Part shown: piece by piece, positions 30,212 through 40,753 of the stretch
Position numbering within the stretch: position 1 is the first letter of the stretch
How the letters are laid out: each line of letters begins with the position of its first letter
Origin: Leptospira semungkisensis
GTDB lineage: Bacteria; Spirochaetota; Leptospiria; Leptospirales; Leptospiraceae
Direction: 5' to 3'
Assembly: GCF_004770055.1 (NCBI RefSeq)
Contig: NZ_RQEP01000018.1
Span: forward strand, 248,001 to 312,000
DNA length: 64,000 nucleotides
The notes under the pieces: model-generated
Database searches by the model: none
Seen by the model: the letters and a program-made list of their open reading frames with translations, nothing else
Told to the model about the DNA's origin: nothing
Program-made: the position numbers and the translations under genes

Positions 30212-31279
30212 CTAAACTTCTTTCAAGACAATTCCGGAGAGAAAGGCTTCTGTTTCTGGTCCCCAGGAAATTCCGAGCCCACGATAAACTGCATAAATCG
30301 TAGAAATATGCACATTGGAATCTCCAGGAGTGGCTGCGTAACCTCGAACTTCTCGGCCCAAAACTTCCAAAGCCGAGAGAGGAAAGACAGCATGAGAAAA
30401 GATCCTACCGTACAATCCTCTATCCCTGCCCGAAGAAAAGATGGAGTTCGTAGAAACAAGCTCAGTGGTACTTAAAAAAGGATCGTTTTCGATCTTGGAG
30501 ACCAACCATTCCTTTTTGATCTCCTTCTTCAAACGCAAATGAAATCGGATCAAATGCATGTACGGAGAATTAATCGTTATGGAAGAAGATCCCAGTCGGA
30601 TCTGAAACCCAAGTTCCTTGTACACCTCGTTCAGAAGACGTCCATGGTGAGTTCCGGTCTCTGATTCGGGCAAAACCAAAAGTGGTCCAGTCACGTGAGG
30701 ATCATTCTTTGCCATATCGGCATCCCTTCGGATCACGAAAAAGTCAGCCTCTTCTAAAAGAGAAGTAAGTTCCTTGGGGGAATGTTCGTAGAAGGGACGC
30801 AAGATCCCTGCAAGAGTATGTGTATTGCAAGTGGACACATGGATGAATCTAGGAAGTTCCTTTTCCAAAATAGAAATGCTATCCGGATACAAGAACTGAG
30901 GTCCGAAAGAATGTTCACTTCCTTGGGCGATAAAGATCCTGATTTTTTCATAGATCGGATCGTCATATTCCGATTTTCTTTTATCTGCAATACCGGGAGG
31001 AGAAGAATCACAAAGCACCGAACATTGGGCCATTGCATCCTCTTTAGAGATCCATTCCGGAAAGAAGTTACGAACTCCGTTTGCTCCATCGTCTACGATC
31101 TTTCCTCCTTTCTCTAAGAGAGATAGGATCTGAGGAATTTCGGCTTTTTGCAACCGATACGGTTCTATAAAAACCTGAAAGCCTCCGAATTTATTCTGGA
31201 GCAGCAATAAAAGGGACGCCAAAGGCCATCCGATCACTCCAGTTCCTCTTAAATATACTCCCTGTATTGTCTCTCTCAC
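30212..31279 (-). CDS. Archaeal-type (type II) glyceraldehyde-3-phosphate dehydrogenase-like protein
   Basis: A 355-residue protein resembling archaeal type II GAPDH rather than the bacterial enzyme. The N-terminal Rossmann motif is [11 protein letters not shown]. The candidate catalytic cysteine is Cys151 in STCNTHT (archaeal CNTT), followed by [18 protein letters not shown] and the conserved His pair at 211-212 in THHGRL. These three blocks appear in the archaeal order. A classical gap gene lies at 32842, so this is a second, unrelated GAPDH-like protein whose role may be different (another aldehyde or phosphate ester). It starts with GTG. The assignment rests on motif reading. Confidence 0.6.
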   Translation of the reverse strand: MRETIQGVYLRGTGVIGWPLASLLLLLQNKFGGFQVFIEPYRLQKAEIPQILSLLEKGGKIVDDGANGVRNFFPEWISKEDAMAQCSVLCDSSPPGIADKRKSEYDDPIYEKIRIFIAQGSEHSFGPQFLYPDSISILEKELPRFIHVSTCNTHTLAGILRPFYEHSPKELTSLLEEADFFVIRRDADMAKNDPHVTGPLLVLPESETGTHHGRLLNEVYKELGFQIRLGSSSITINSPYMHLIRFHLRLKKEIKKEWLVSKIENDPFLSTTELVSTNSIFSSGRDRGLYGRIFSHAVFPLSALEVLGREVRGYAATPGDSNVHISTIYAVYRGLGISWGPETEAFLSGIVLKEV

Positions 31280-31326
31280 GAATGAATTAGTCCTGAGTTT
31301 ATTATATTATTCTGAATTATATTTTC

Positions 31327-31884
31327 TTAAACAGAACTGATCCTGTAGGAAGGATCTTCTAAGTAGTTGTTCTTGTACATCACGTAATTTGCAGCAGTCC
31401 TGTCTATCATCTGTCTTTCTTGCTCTGTGATATCTCTAACAATTTTTCCGGGAGAACCCATGACCATTACACCGGGAGGGATAATCTTTCCCGGGGTTAC
31501 CATCGCTCCGGCGGCTACGAAAGAATATTCTCCTAATTCTACCCCGTCCATGACGATGGCTCCCATTCCCACGAATGCCTTGTCCTTCAGTTTGCATCCA
31601 TGCAGAATCGCTCTGTGACCAACAGAAACATGATTTCCGATCTCTACAGGATGAGTGTTTTTGGAAACATGGATAACGGTCATATCCTGGATATTCACAC
31701 CGTCTCCGATCCGAATATAATTTACATCCCCTCTCACCAGGGTTTGGAACCAAATGGAAGAATCCTTTCCGATAGTAACATCTCCTACCACCAAAGAGCC
31801 TGGAGCTAAAAAAACACTCTCATCAATCAAAGGTCTTTTTCCCAGATATTCGAGAACGTTTCCCGCAATATGGACTTCCTGCAT
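31327..31884 (-). CDS. Gamma-class carbonic anhydrase family protein
   Basis: A 185-residue left-handed beta-helix protein with hexapeptide repeats through the middle. Zinc-ligand histidines are in TVIHVS and VGHRAILHG. Family members hydrate CO2 or act as trimeric acyltransferase-like proteins of uncertain function. An ATG at 31905 would add seven residues, but the ATG at 31884 has GGGGGA at good spacing. It is the upstream neighbour of the type II GAPDH-like gene, 47 bases apart. Confidence 0.88.
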   Translation of the reverse strand: MQEVHIAGNVLEYLGKRPLIDESVFLAPGSLVVGDVTIGKDSSIWFQTLVRGDVNYIRIGDGVNIQDMTVIHVSKNTHPVEIGNHVSVGHRAILHGCKLKDKAFVGMGAIVMDGVELGEYSFVAAGAMVTPGKIIPPGVMVMGSPGKIVRDITEQERQMIDRTAANYVMYKNNYLEDPSYRISSV

Positions 31885-32105
31885 AGATTCCCCCGATGTT
31901 TCCATCCTACTCTTTCAAGGAAGAGGAACAAGTCTAAATTCCAGAAAATGGAAATCGAACAGAAGGTTTCCTCAAGCGAGTTAGTTAAAGAACTTCTATT
32001 TTAGCGTGGGAGCTATTCTTAAAATGAGGAAAGGATTCAAATCCTTAGGTCTTTTTTGATAAAATCTATTTTGACCTTTTCTACGGGAAACTTAGCTTAG
32101 TAAAA

Positions 32106-32663
32106 ATGTTCCCGCTAAAAAGAGAATTCGGAGAGAAGGACAAAAAGTTCGATAAAAAGAAGTTTGCTCAGATTCTTTCTATTTCTTTAACAATTGGATT
32201 CACATTTGCTTTCATTTTAAGGGTCTGGATTTTCTTTCCTTTTGTTCCTGAAACGGAAGAAATGTCCCCAACCTTCCCCAAAGGAAAAAGAATTTATATC
32301 AGCAGATGGGTTCGAGATTCTTCTCTGTTTTTGGGAGATGTAGTGCTCGCAGAACATCCCACTCAAAAAGACAAGGTGGTTCTCGTACGGATCGTGGGAA
32401 AATCAGGAGACCAAATCTCTCTGAAAGACAAGGTATTGTTTCGTAATGGTGTCTCCGAGAGAGAAGAAAAACTTCCCTTCCAATTGCAATACAAGGATGC
32501 AAGAGACCCACTTCCCAGCACTCATTCCAATCGGGACAACCTATCTACAGTTCTTGTAGAAGATCGAAAGTATTTTCTTCTCTGTGACAACCGAGACGAT
32601 TGCTTAGACTCTAGAGACTTTGGGCAACTTCCCTTTGAAAAGATCTTAGGCAAGGTTCTGTAA
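32106..32663 (+). CDS. Signal peptidase I-like protein lacking the catalytic lysine
   Basis: A 185-residue S26-family membrane protein with one transmembrane helix at ~22-46. The nucleophile region is ETEEMSPTF with Ser54, and the late GDNRDxxxDSR-type box appears as DNRDDCLDSRDFG (161-173). In the box that normally reads KRVVGxPGD the sequence is VRIVGKSGD: Arg95 is kept but the general-base lysine before it is Val94. Lys99 is near but displaced. It may be a non-catalytic or altered paralogue rather than the housekeeping LepB. Confidence 0.8.
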   Translation: MFPLKREFGEKDKKFDKKKFAQILSISLTIGFTFAFILRVWIFFPFVPETEEMSPTFPKGKRIYISRWVRDSSLFLGDVVLAEHPTQKDKVVLVRIVGKSGDQISLKDKVLFRNGVSEREEKLPFQLQYKDARDPLPSTHSNRDNLSTVLVEDRKYFLLCDNRDDCLDSRDFGQLPFEKILGKVL

Positions 32664-32679
32664 TCCGCTCAAAACGGCT

Positions 32680-33852
<1,173 letters not shown>

Positions 33853-33855
33853 TCG

Positions 33856-35046
33856 ATGCAATTACCTAGACTCGAAAACGAGGACCTCCAAGGAAAACGA
33901 GTTTTTCTACGAGTCGACTTTAACGTTCCACTAGAGAATGGAAAGGTCACGGACAAGACCAGAATTGAAAAGACTCTTCCTACCATCGAATTACTGATCA
34001 AGAAGGGAGCCCGTTTGGTGATCGCAAGCCATTTGGGCCGTCCGAAAGGAAAACCTGATCCTCTGTATTCCATGCAACCGGTATTCGATGTGTTCAAAGA
34101 GATGGTCAAGACCCAAGTCTCCTTCTCCAAAGACGTAATCGGTGAAAACGCCGTAAAACTTTCCAAGTCACTAAAAGACGGAGAAATCCTTCTCTTGGAA
34201 AATTTACGTTTTCATAAAGAAGAAGAAGAGAATGATCCAGGTTTTTCCAAGAGCCTCGCAGCCCTCGCAGATGTGTATGTAAACGACGCATTTGGAGCGG
34301 CTCATAGGGCTCATTCTTCCACCGAAGGGATTGCCCATCTTCTTCCTTCTTTTGCGGGTCTATTGATGTATAAGGAGATCACTGAATTATCGGGTCTTCT
34401 TTCTCGCCCTGCGAAACCTTTCGTAGCGATCATCGGAGGCTCCAAGGTTTCTTCTAAGATCAGTGTGATCAAAAACCTTATCGAGAAGGTGGATCATATT
34501 TTGATCGGCGGAGGAATGGCCTATACATTCTTAAAATCCAGAGCGATTCCCGTAGGAAATTCCTTGGTTGAGAAAGACTTCGAAGTAGAAGCTTTTCAGC
34601 TCATAGAAAAAGCGGGAGTGGCCGGAGTGGATTTCCAACTGCCAGTGGATCATGTCATCGCAGACAAATTCGATGCGAATGCCAAGACCAAGACGGTAGA
34701 CAAGATGGGAATCTTGGACGGCTGGATGGGAATGGATATCGGTCCTAAGACCATTTCAAATTACGAAAAAGTAATTAAGAATGCGGCTACCATCGTTTGG
34801 AACGGTCCTATGGGAGTTTTCGAGTTCGATAAATTCGCACCAGGCACCATGGCAATTGCAAAGGCAGTCGCTAAGTCCAAGGCAAAGACTGTCGTTGGTG
34901 GAGGAGATTCCATCGCGGCGATCAACAAAGCCAAGGTAGAAGATAAGATCACACACGTTTCTACTGGAGGAGGAGCCTCCCTGGAATTCTTGGAAGGCAA
35001 AAAACTTCCTGGAGTTGTGGCTCTTCTAAAATCCGAAGAAAGATAA
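33856..35046 (+). CDS. pgk: Phosphoglycerate kinase
   Basis: A 396-residue two-domain kinase forming ATP from 1,3-bisphosphoglycerate. The N-terminal [11 protein letters not shown], the substrate-binding HLGRPKG, and the ATP-binding GGGDSIAAI and [13 protein letters not shown] blocks are conserved. It starts three bases after the gap stop and ends 27 bases before the tpiA ATG, so the three genes are one operon. Confidence 0.98.
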   Translation: MQLPRLENEDLQGKRVFLRVDFNVPLENGKVTDKTRIEKTLPTIELLIKKGARLVIASHLGRPKGKPDPLYSMQPVFDVFKEMVKTQVSFSKDVIGENAVKLSKSLKDGEILLLENLRFHKEEEENDPGFSKSLAALADVYVNDAFGAAHRAHSSTEGIAHLLPSFAGLLMYKEITELSGLLSRPAKPFVAIIGGSKVSSKISVIKNLIEKVDHILIGGGMAYTFLKSRAIPVGNSLVEKDFEVEAFQLIEKAGVAGVDFQLPVDHVIADKFDANAKTKTVDKMGILDGWMGMDIGPKTISNYEKVIKNAATIVWNGPMGVFEFDKFAPGTMAIAKAVAKSKAKTVVGGGDSIAAINKAKVEDKITHVSTGGGASLEFLEGKKLPGVVALLKSEER

Positions 35047-35073
35047 TCTGAAAATAAGTTGGAAGGAAATTAT

Positions 35074-35826
35074 ATGCGCCCTAAGATCATAGCAGGTAAC
35101 TGGAAAATGAATCTTTCCGAGAAGGAAGCCTTGGCTCTTGCCACTGGCTTAAAAGAGAAATTGCCTTCTCGCCTCGGAGATAAAAAGGCCGTAGTATTTC
35201 CTTCCTCCATTCATTTAGCTTCTGTCGCGCGGATCCTGGAGAATTCTCCAGTTTCCGTCGGAGCTCAGAATATATACCCTTCCCCACTGACTGCAATGAC
35301 CGGCGAAACTGGTCCGGACCAATTGTCCGAACTTGGGATCGGTTTTGCTCTAGTCGGTCACTCAGAAAGAAGACAATTCCTGAAAGAGACTAGCGTATTC
35401 TGTAATCAAAAGATCTCTTATCTTGCTAAGAACGGTTTTACCGCAATCTATTGTGTGGGAGAAACCTTAGAAGAAAGAGAAGCAGGCAAGACTTTCGAAG
35501 TATTGAGTAAGCAGATCCAAGAAGGATTGGGTTCTATCCCAAGCGATATATTCCCGAGAATCTGGGTTGCCTATGAGCCAGTTTGGGCCATTGGAACCGG
35601 AAAGGTAGCAAGCCCTGCCCAAGCGCAAGAGGCGCATGCATTTATCCGAAAAGAGATATCTGGTCTCTTTCAAAACGGAAAATCAATCGCAGATACGACT
35701 CCGATTCTGTATGGAGGTTCGGTCAAGGCTGATAACGTGAAGGAACTCCTAGGCCAACCCGATATAGACGGAGGATTGGTAGGTGGAGCAAGCCAGAAGC
35801 TGGACAGCTTTCTCGCTCTATTCTAA
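35074..35826 (+). CDS. tpiA: Triosephosphate isomerase
   Basis: A 250-residue TIM-barrel isomerase. N-terminal GNWKMN holds the active-site Lys, GHSERR the electrophilic His, [11 protein letters not shown] the catalytic Glu, and YGGSV the phosphate loop. The ATG at 35074 follows GGAAGGAAA; an upstream TTG at 35059 is less likely. Third gene of the glycolytic operon. Confidence 0.97.
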   Translation: MRPKIIAGNWKMNLSEKEALALATGLKEKLPSRLGDKKAVVFPSSIHLASVARILENSPVSVGAQNIYPSPLTAMTGETGPDQLSELGIGFALVGHSERRQFLKETSVFCNQKISYLAKNGFTAIYCVGETLEEREAGKTFEVLSKQIQEGLGSIPSDIFPRIWVAYEPVWAIGTGKVASPAQAQEAHAFIRKEISGLFQNGKSIADTTPILYGGSVKADNVKELLGQPDIDGGLVGGASQKLDSFLALF

Positions 35827-35988
35827 GTAGTAGATCCTACAAAGTTCGCAGCAATATCCAAGCTCTACTTTTAGAGCGGACTTTTCAGTTTCCGAAACCG
35901 CTTGTCAGCCTAGGCCCAAGCCATAATTTGGACGAACGGCGGGATCTTTCCGCTTATACAGAAGTTTTTTTACTTAGGAATCGACCTC

Positions 35989-36375
35989 ATGGGATTTATC
36001 ACCGGAACCATTCTAGTTCTTTTCGTTTTCGTTAGCCTTTTTCTGATCCTTCTCGTCATGATCCAAACCGGAAAAGGCGGAATGGGAGGAGTCTTGGGCG
36101 GAGGTGCAAGCCAATCCGTTTTCGGTTCTTCTACTGCGGACGTTTTGACCAAGGCAACCCGAGTAGCTGGGCTTCTTTTTTTGGCGCTTTCCTTGATTCT
36201 TTCTTTCCTTTTTGCTAAGACTAGCGGATACAATACTGCCCCAGCTCCGGAAATTCTTCCGCCTCCGGCAGTAGAAGGAGCACAGGAACCCCAAGGAGGG
36301 ACAAATGCCCCACCGGCAAATACAGCGCCTGCAGCCGCTCCAGCAACTTCTCCCGCAGGCCAACCTAAGCCTTAA
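35989..36375 (+). CDS. secG: Preprotein translocase subunit SecG
   Basis: A 128-residue inner-membrane protein with two hydrophobic helices (~5-25 and ~55-78) separated by the diagnostic loop [17 protein letters not shown] followed by [10 protein letters not shown]. The C-terminal ~45 residues are a Pro/Ala-rich extension not needed for SecG function. It lies 162 bases after tpiA; secG next to tpiA is a common bacterial arrangement. Confidence 0.95.
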   Translation: MGFITGTILVLFVFVSLFLILLVMIQTGKGGMGGVLGGGASQSVFGSSTADVLTKATRVAGLLFLALSLILSFLFAKTSGYNTAPAPEILPPPAVEGAQEPQGGTNAPPANTAPAAAPATSPAGQPKP

Positions 36376-37066
36376 TTTTTCTGTTCACAAGCACGTTAAG
36401 ACAGTCTTTCGGGCTGTCTTAACTCTTCTCATCTTCTTTTCCTTTCCAATCTTCTCCCAAGACAAAGAAGCTGCAAAGACGCAAAGCTCTTCTACCCAAA
36501 TACTGAACCAAAGGATCTTAAAGGCCTATGAGAGCCTGGGCGTAGCCAGAGAGCTTTTGAAATTCGAAAGAATGGAGGCCCTTCCCATCGGAACTCTTGT
36601 AACCTGGGTGGGAACATTTCCGAATCGAAAGGGAGTCAAGATCACTAAGTTTTCCGTGACCCAATCTTCCACTCCGGGGGGAATAGAGAAGGCGGAGGAG
36701 AAGTCCATTCTTCTGGAATTCAACGGATCCACTCTGTCTAAGGTGATCTCTGAGATTAAGACCGCCAATTATTCTGCAGAAGATACCATACTCATCCGAA
36801 TGACCGACAATACTCCTCTCGACAATAACGTGGACGACCTTTTGATCTATGCGGATCGGAATGGAAAGGAGGCAGAATATCCTCTCAACTATCTCCCAGA
36901 TGAGGGAGTGAATCGGGACAGATCCGAATTTAAGAAGGAATTTTACTTAAAACTAATTGAGGATTTTTTCGTTCATGTTCTCAGGCTCCAAGAAATGCAG
37001 GCCCAACATTCCTCCAAAAACCAAAAAAAATTACTGCAAAGTTATAAAGAATCCCTAGAATATTGA
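36305..37066 (+). CDS. Exported protein of unknown function with ambiguous start
   Basis: A 253-residue ORF. A signal-peptide-like segment ([21 protein letters not shown], about residues 31-50) lies 30 residues from the only ATG, and that ATG lies inside secG, overlapping it by 71 bases. No ATG, GTG or TTG occurs between the secG stop and the signal peptide, so the true start is unclear; initiation coupled to secG is one possibility. The mature part is strand-rich with no recognised domain. The stop overlaps the start region of the histidine kinase gene. Confidence 0.65.
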   Translation: MPHRQIQRLQPLQQLLPQANLSLNFSVHKHVKTVFRAVLTLLIFFSFPIFSQDKEAAKTQSSSTQILNQRILKAYESLGVARELLKFERMEALPIGTLVTWVGTFPNRKGVKITKFSVTQSSTPGGIEKAEEKSILLEFNGSTLSKVISEIKTANYSAEDTILIRMTDNTPLDNNVDDLLIYADRNGKEAEYPLNYLPDEGVNRDRSEFKKEFYLKLIEDFFVHVLRLQEMQAQHSSKNQKKLLQSYKESLEY

Positions 37067-38196
37067 TTCGGATGTCATCCCTAATGGAAAACCTCCACGA
37101 GAGAGCGGAGGAACTCCAGGCCATTCTCGACGGTATTACGGAGCCCCTGGTTTTGATCGACCCGGGCTTCCGGGTCCGACGTGTCAATCGAGCCACTTTG
37201 GAGTTCTCTGAGGAACCTGAATTTCCTTCCGTTCTTGGGAGAAAATGCTACGAGGTCTTATACAACCGGACCGCTATCTGTCCATACTGTCCAATGAAGG
37301 ACCACCATGAAAATGAGGCGGACTTCGACGCGCAGTTCGAAGGAAAGGGAGAGATCGGAAGAGAGATCTTTCACGTAGCAAACGATCAAAAGGAAACTTT
37401 ATATCTTGATTTCTTTCCGATCCGAAAAGACGGAAGCGTGGTTTCCGTAGTGGAAAAGATCAGCAATATTACTAGGCTTAAGGAAAAAGAAGAAGAGAAC
37501 CTTCGCATTCGTAACCTTGCTTCCCTCGGGATTTTCATCTCGGGAGTCGCTCACGAATTGAACAATCCACTGACAGGGATGAGCCTTACCCTGCAAAACC
37601 TAATGAACAATCTATCCAGTATGGATCCTGAATTCTTCAAGAAACGATTGGAGATGATCAAAGAAGATCTAACCCGAGCGGCCATGATCGTTCTAGACGT
37701 GATCAGTTTTGCTAAGCCTGATAAACTAGTCACTACCACTGCAGACATTCATGAAACTATAATGAAAGCAAAAGACTCCGTAACTTGGGTGTATCCGGTT
37801 CTTTCAAAGAACACAGAATGGGAGATCCTGAGCGAACCCGGAATGACTTTCCAATTCAATCCAGTTAAAATGGAGAGATTATTCATAAATCTTTTCAAGA
37901 ATTCTCTGCAGGCATACGATTACGGAGAAGGAAAGATCAGAGTAGAAGTGAGACGCACTCGTAATATGATGCATATCATTGTAGAAGATACTGCGGGCGG
38001 GATCCCGGAAGATATGTTGGATAAGATCTTCTCCCCCTTCTTCTCAAAAAACAAATCGGGAGTGGGAACTGGTCTCGGCCTTTCCATCTGTCACTCAATC
38101 GTGAGAGAGCATAGCGGAGAATTGACTGTGCGTTCCTTCGATCGCAAGACCAGATTCAAGATCTCTCTGCCTTTAGTCCAACCCAAAGGGGCCTAA
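37063..38196 (+). CDS. PAS-domain sensor histidine kinase
   Basis: A 377-residue soluble kinase with no transmembrane helix. A PAS domain (~15-140) contains a CPYC motif followed by KDHH, a possible metal or redox site. The H-box is [12 protein letters not shown] with His164, then N-, G1- and G2-boxes ([31 protein letters not shown]). The start may be TTG 37063, overlapping the previous stop as TTGA, or ATG 37072; the protein is the same beyond three residues. The receiver protein encoded two bases downstream is its likely partner. Confidence 0.9.
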   Translation: MIRMSSLMENLHERAEELQAILDGITEPLVLIDPGFRVRRVNRATLEFSEEPEFPSVLGRKCYEVLYNRTAICPYCPMKDHHENEADFDAQFEGKGEIGREIFHVANDQKETLYLDFFPIRKDGSVVSVVEKISNITRLKEKEEENLRIRNLASLGIFISGVAHELNNPLTGMSLTLQNLMNNLSSMDPEFFKKRLEMIKEDLTRAAMIVLDVISFAKPDKLVTTTADIHETIMKAKDSVTWVYPVLSKNTEWEILSEPGMTFQFNPVKMERLFINLFKNSLQAYDYGEGKIRVEVRRTRNMMHIIVEDTAGGIPEDMLDKIFSPFFSKNKSGVGTGLGLSICHSIVREHSGELTVRSFDRKTRFKISLPLVQPKGA

Positions 38197-38197
38197 C

Positions 38198-39190
38198 TTG
38201 TCCAAGCATAGGATCTTAGTCGTAGAAGATATTCACTCCATTCGGGAGGCGGTCAAAGATATATTGGTGCAGCAATACCAAGTCTTTGATGCTGAAAATT
38301 ACGATGAAGCGGTCAAAATCCTAGACACAGAACATATTGATCTAGTGATCACTGATATTCGAATGCCTGGTAAATCCGGCTTGGACCTGATCAAGACCAT
38401 TCAGAAGGAACATCCTCAGGTCCAGTATTCCTTGATGACCGCGTATAATATCAACGACTATATCAACTTCGCTTATCAACATGATATCTGGAATATTATT
38501 CCTAAGTATTCATTCTTAGATATCAATTTGATCACTGTGATGGTGAAGAAGCTCCTCTTAAAGGATATCTTCGGTGTAGAAAAATACTTCAGCTCTGGCT
38601 TTCAACTCACGGAAGAAAGCGGAGAAGGCTTTTCTGTGCCTCCCGAAAACGGAGTTGTCTTTCGCAAGATCAGCTCGGACAAAGAAAGAAATCATTTCTG
38701 CAATCGGATCGGAGCCTTTCTAATCGAGAAAGGTGCTCCAAATGCAGTGCATCAGATTTTAGAAGAACTCACTTCGAATGCAATGATACGTGCGCCTAGA
38801 GATTCTAAGGGAAATTCTAAATACCAATACGAACTACCATCTAGGGACTTGCTCGTTCCATTGGAACATATACAACTTGCAGATACCGATTATTTTGAAA
38901 TAGGTTACGGGATCGCGGAGAATTCGTATATCATAGTAGTCAGAGATCATTTCGGTTCTTTGAATAAGAAAGAGATCTTGAAACGATTGGACAGACATAT
39001 CACTGTCGAAGGTCCTACAGGGCTTCCTTCGGGGCTTGCAGATTCTCACGGGCGAGGTCTTTATATTTGCAGAGAGATCTCCGATCAATTGATCTTTAAT
39101 ATTGAAAAAGACAGAAGGACCGAGATCATCGCGCTGTTAGACAAGCAGACGAATAAGGGATACAAGTCTCTTTCTATCTATGAGGTTTGA
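38198..39190 (+). CDS. Response regulator with C-terminal HATPase (anti-sigma-kinase-like) domain
   Basis: A 330-residue protein. The N-terminal receiver domain has phospho-acceptor Asp53 in [10 protein letters not shown] and acidic residues at ~10-11. Residues ~140-330 resemble a GHKL ATPase of the SpoIIAB/RsbW kind: N-box [12 protein letters not shown] and a glycine-rich [11 protein letters not shown]. The likely output is phosphorylation-controlled binding or kinase action on a partner. The start is a TTG at 38198 with AAAGGGG before it. The toxin-cassette array begins immediately after it, overlapping its last 13 bases on the other strand. Confidence 0.85.
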   Translation: MSKHRILVVEDIHSIREAVKDILVQQYQVFDAENYDEAVKILDTEHIDLVITDIRMPGKSGLDLIKTIQKEHPQVQYSLMTAYNINDYINFAYQHDIWNIIPKYSFLDINLITVMVKKLLLKDIFGVEKYFSSGFQLTEESGEGFSVPPENGVVFRKISSDKERNHFCNRIGAFLIEKGAPNAVHQILEELTSNAMIRAPRDSKGNSKYQYELPSRDLLVPLEHIQLADTDYFEIGYGIAENSYIIVVRDHFGSLNKKEILKRLDRHITVEGPTGLPSGLADSHGRGLYICREISDQLIFNIEKDRRTEIIALLDKQTNKGYKSLSIYEV

Positions 39191-39486
39191 TTAAAGTTTA
39201 GCTTAGATTCTCCATATACTTCATAGAATCTTTTTGCATAGAACAGCATTCGTTCCGAGAAGCCATGTTTGAGCTTCTTTTTGAGTTGGATTGAGAGAAC
39301 TTTTATCCAGCTACCTTTAGTCTTTTCAGCGGTATTAAGGCCTTTCTCTACTTGATTGAGAAGCTTTCCAAGCTCTCGGTTAGCTTGTAAAATATATGAA
39401 TTCTTTCCAAGTGCGGTATCCTTTCCCAATTTCTCATAAAGCTTTATTATTTTACTCGAAAGTTGGGCTAGATCCTTCTTGTCCAT
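39178..39486 (-). pseudogene. Truncated DUF1016_N-nuclease gene at the array edge
   Basis: A 102-residue ORF that matches the first ~97 residues of the 330-residue DUF1016_N/SNase proteins found three times further right, then diverges after YGESKLN and stops in the junction with the response-regulator gene. The nuclease domain is missing. This marks the left boundary of the cassette array, where the fourth copy was cut off. Whether the short product is made is unknown. Confidence 0.8.
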
Positions 39487-39558
39487 AATGCACTTCTACA
39501 ATGTCTCATCGGCGCATTGGGGTGAAATTTTCAGAGCATAAAAAGAAGGTGAATATTT

Positions 39559-40023
39559 CTAATCTTTAGATATGAAATTCTGAAGTACGTAATAAACCAA
39601 TTGGAGAATTGGCAATGCAGCCAATGAATAGAATGCGAGTTGAATCAAGCCTTTACGCCTAATAGCCCCTTTGAGCGTGCGAAAGAATAAGGCATTCTCT
39701 TCGTTACTAAGAAAATCTCGGTTATCAGTCTTTCCGAGAAGCAATTTATCCGGATCCTTAATAGAGCGGGACCAATTCTCTTCTAAGTAGTAATGTACAA
39801 TTTGGCTGCAAAGCACACATTCTCGTAGATGACGCTCGTGCAATAGGTCAAGTTTCTTGCCATTTGCGCTCTGTAATACGCCTGACCAATAAGAAACTTC
39901 ACCAAGATTTTGTCTGCATACCGGTAACGAGGGAGAATTTGCATCTGAAAGAAACCGACTTTCCACCGCGAATTTCTTATAATTAGCTGTGCTATACTTC
40001 ACTTTTCCTGGAGACACTTTCAA
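39559..40023 (-). CDS. Zinc-finger membrane protein, anti-sigma-like (copy 1)
   Basis: A 154-residue protein with the pattern His-x3-Cys-x2-Cys (HLRECVLC), as in zinc-containing anti-sigma factors, and one transmembrane helix near the C-terminus (~125-147). A near-identical relative is encoded at 54354. An upstream Cys (PVCRQNLG) could complete the metal site. The start is a TTG, and the first ~35 residues differ between the copies, so the true start is uncertain. It sits between the periplasmic protein gene and the nuclease gene of its cassette. Confidence 0.65.
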   Translation of the reverse strand: MKVSPGKVKYSTANYKKFAVESRFLSDANSPSLPVCRQNLGEVSYWSGVLQSANGKKLDLLHERHLRECVLCSQIVHYYLEENWSRSIKDPDKLLLGKTDNRDFLSNEENALFFRTLKGAIRRKGLIQLAFYSLAALPILQLVYYVLQNFISKD

Positions 40024-40042
40024 TTACCAAGATTGAGTTTAA

Positions 40043-40729
40043 TTATGGGTTGTAACGCTCATCCCACAAAATTGAATCAAAATACTGATCCATCTTAAGC
40101 CTCGCTTCATTTGTTAACGTAAAGGTATATTTTCCATTTATTTTGTACATTTCAGTGTAACTTGCGTAAGAATTAAGCGAATCTCGGTCAAAAAAATATA
40201 GCATGAATTCCGGTATAATATGACCTTCACCATCCTTAATATAATTTGGAATGATTAGAATGTCCACTTTACCATCTAAAAATTTTTGCCTATTCTGAAA
40301 CATCTTACAGAATTTGACAAACGACTTCTCACTGCAATTTTTTACATCCTGCGCCCAGGCGGCATAAATATCCTTTTTAGATACATTCCCATTTCGCTTA
40401 GCGTAATTTTCACTGATTATTTGCTCAAAATCCCAATCCAAAAAAAGAGCATAAATACCTTTATAATTTTCGCTAACGAAATCTTTCCTCATAGTGTGAA
40501 CTACTGGAAGAAAGTTTTCCTTAATCTCTTTTTCTATATCAGCAAATTTCAAATTTATAAAATCAGAAAATGAGTCTTTTTTATATAGAAAGACATTATC
40601 CTCTATCCTGATAGATTTGGAAAAAATAAGATCGTATCCTTTTTTGGTCGGCCCTTTTGCGTCCAATTTTGCAGTTACCATAATCAATAAACACACCCCT
40701 AAAACTAATGAATAACTAACCCGAATCAT
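40043..40729 (-). CDS. Exported protein, candidate immunity protein of the M23 toxin at 40754
   Basis: A 228-residue protein with a signal peptide (hydrophobic core ~6-20, ending TAKLDAKG). The mature part is charged with aromatic clusters and no recognised domain. It starts 24 bases after the toxin stop with GGAGAT as ribosome site. Its position directly behind a toxin with a predicted cell-wall peptidase tip, and its export, suggest an immunity protein acting in the periplasm. This is by position only. Confidence 0.65.
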   Translation of the reverse strand: MIRVSYSLVLGVCLLIMVTAKLDAKGPTKKGYDLIFSKSIRIEDNVFLYKKDSFSDFINLKFADIEKEIKENFLPVVHTMRKDFVSENYKGIYALFLDWDFEQIISENYAKRNGNVSKKDIYAAWAQDVKNCSEKSFVKFCKMFQNRQKFLDGKVDILIIPNYIKDGEGHIIPEFMLYFFDRDSLNSYASYTEMYKINGKYTFTLTNEARLKMDQYFDSILWDERYNP

Positions 40730-40753
40730 CCATATCTCCTAAATAAATTCATT

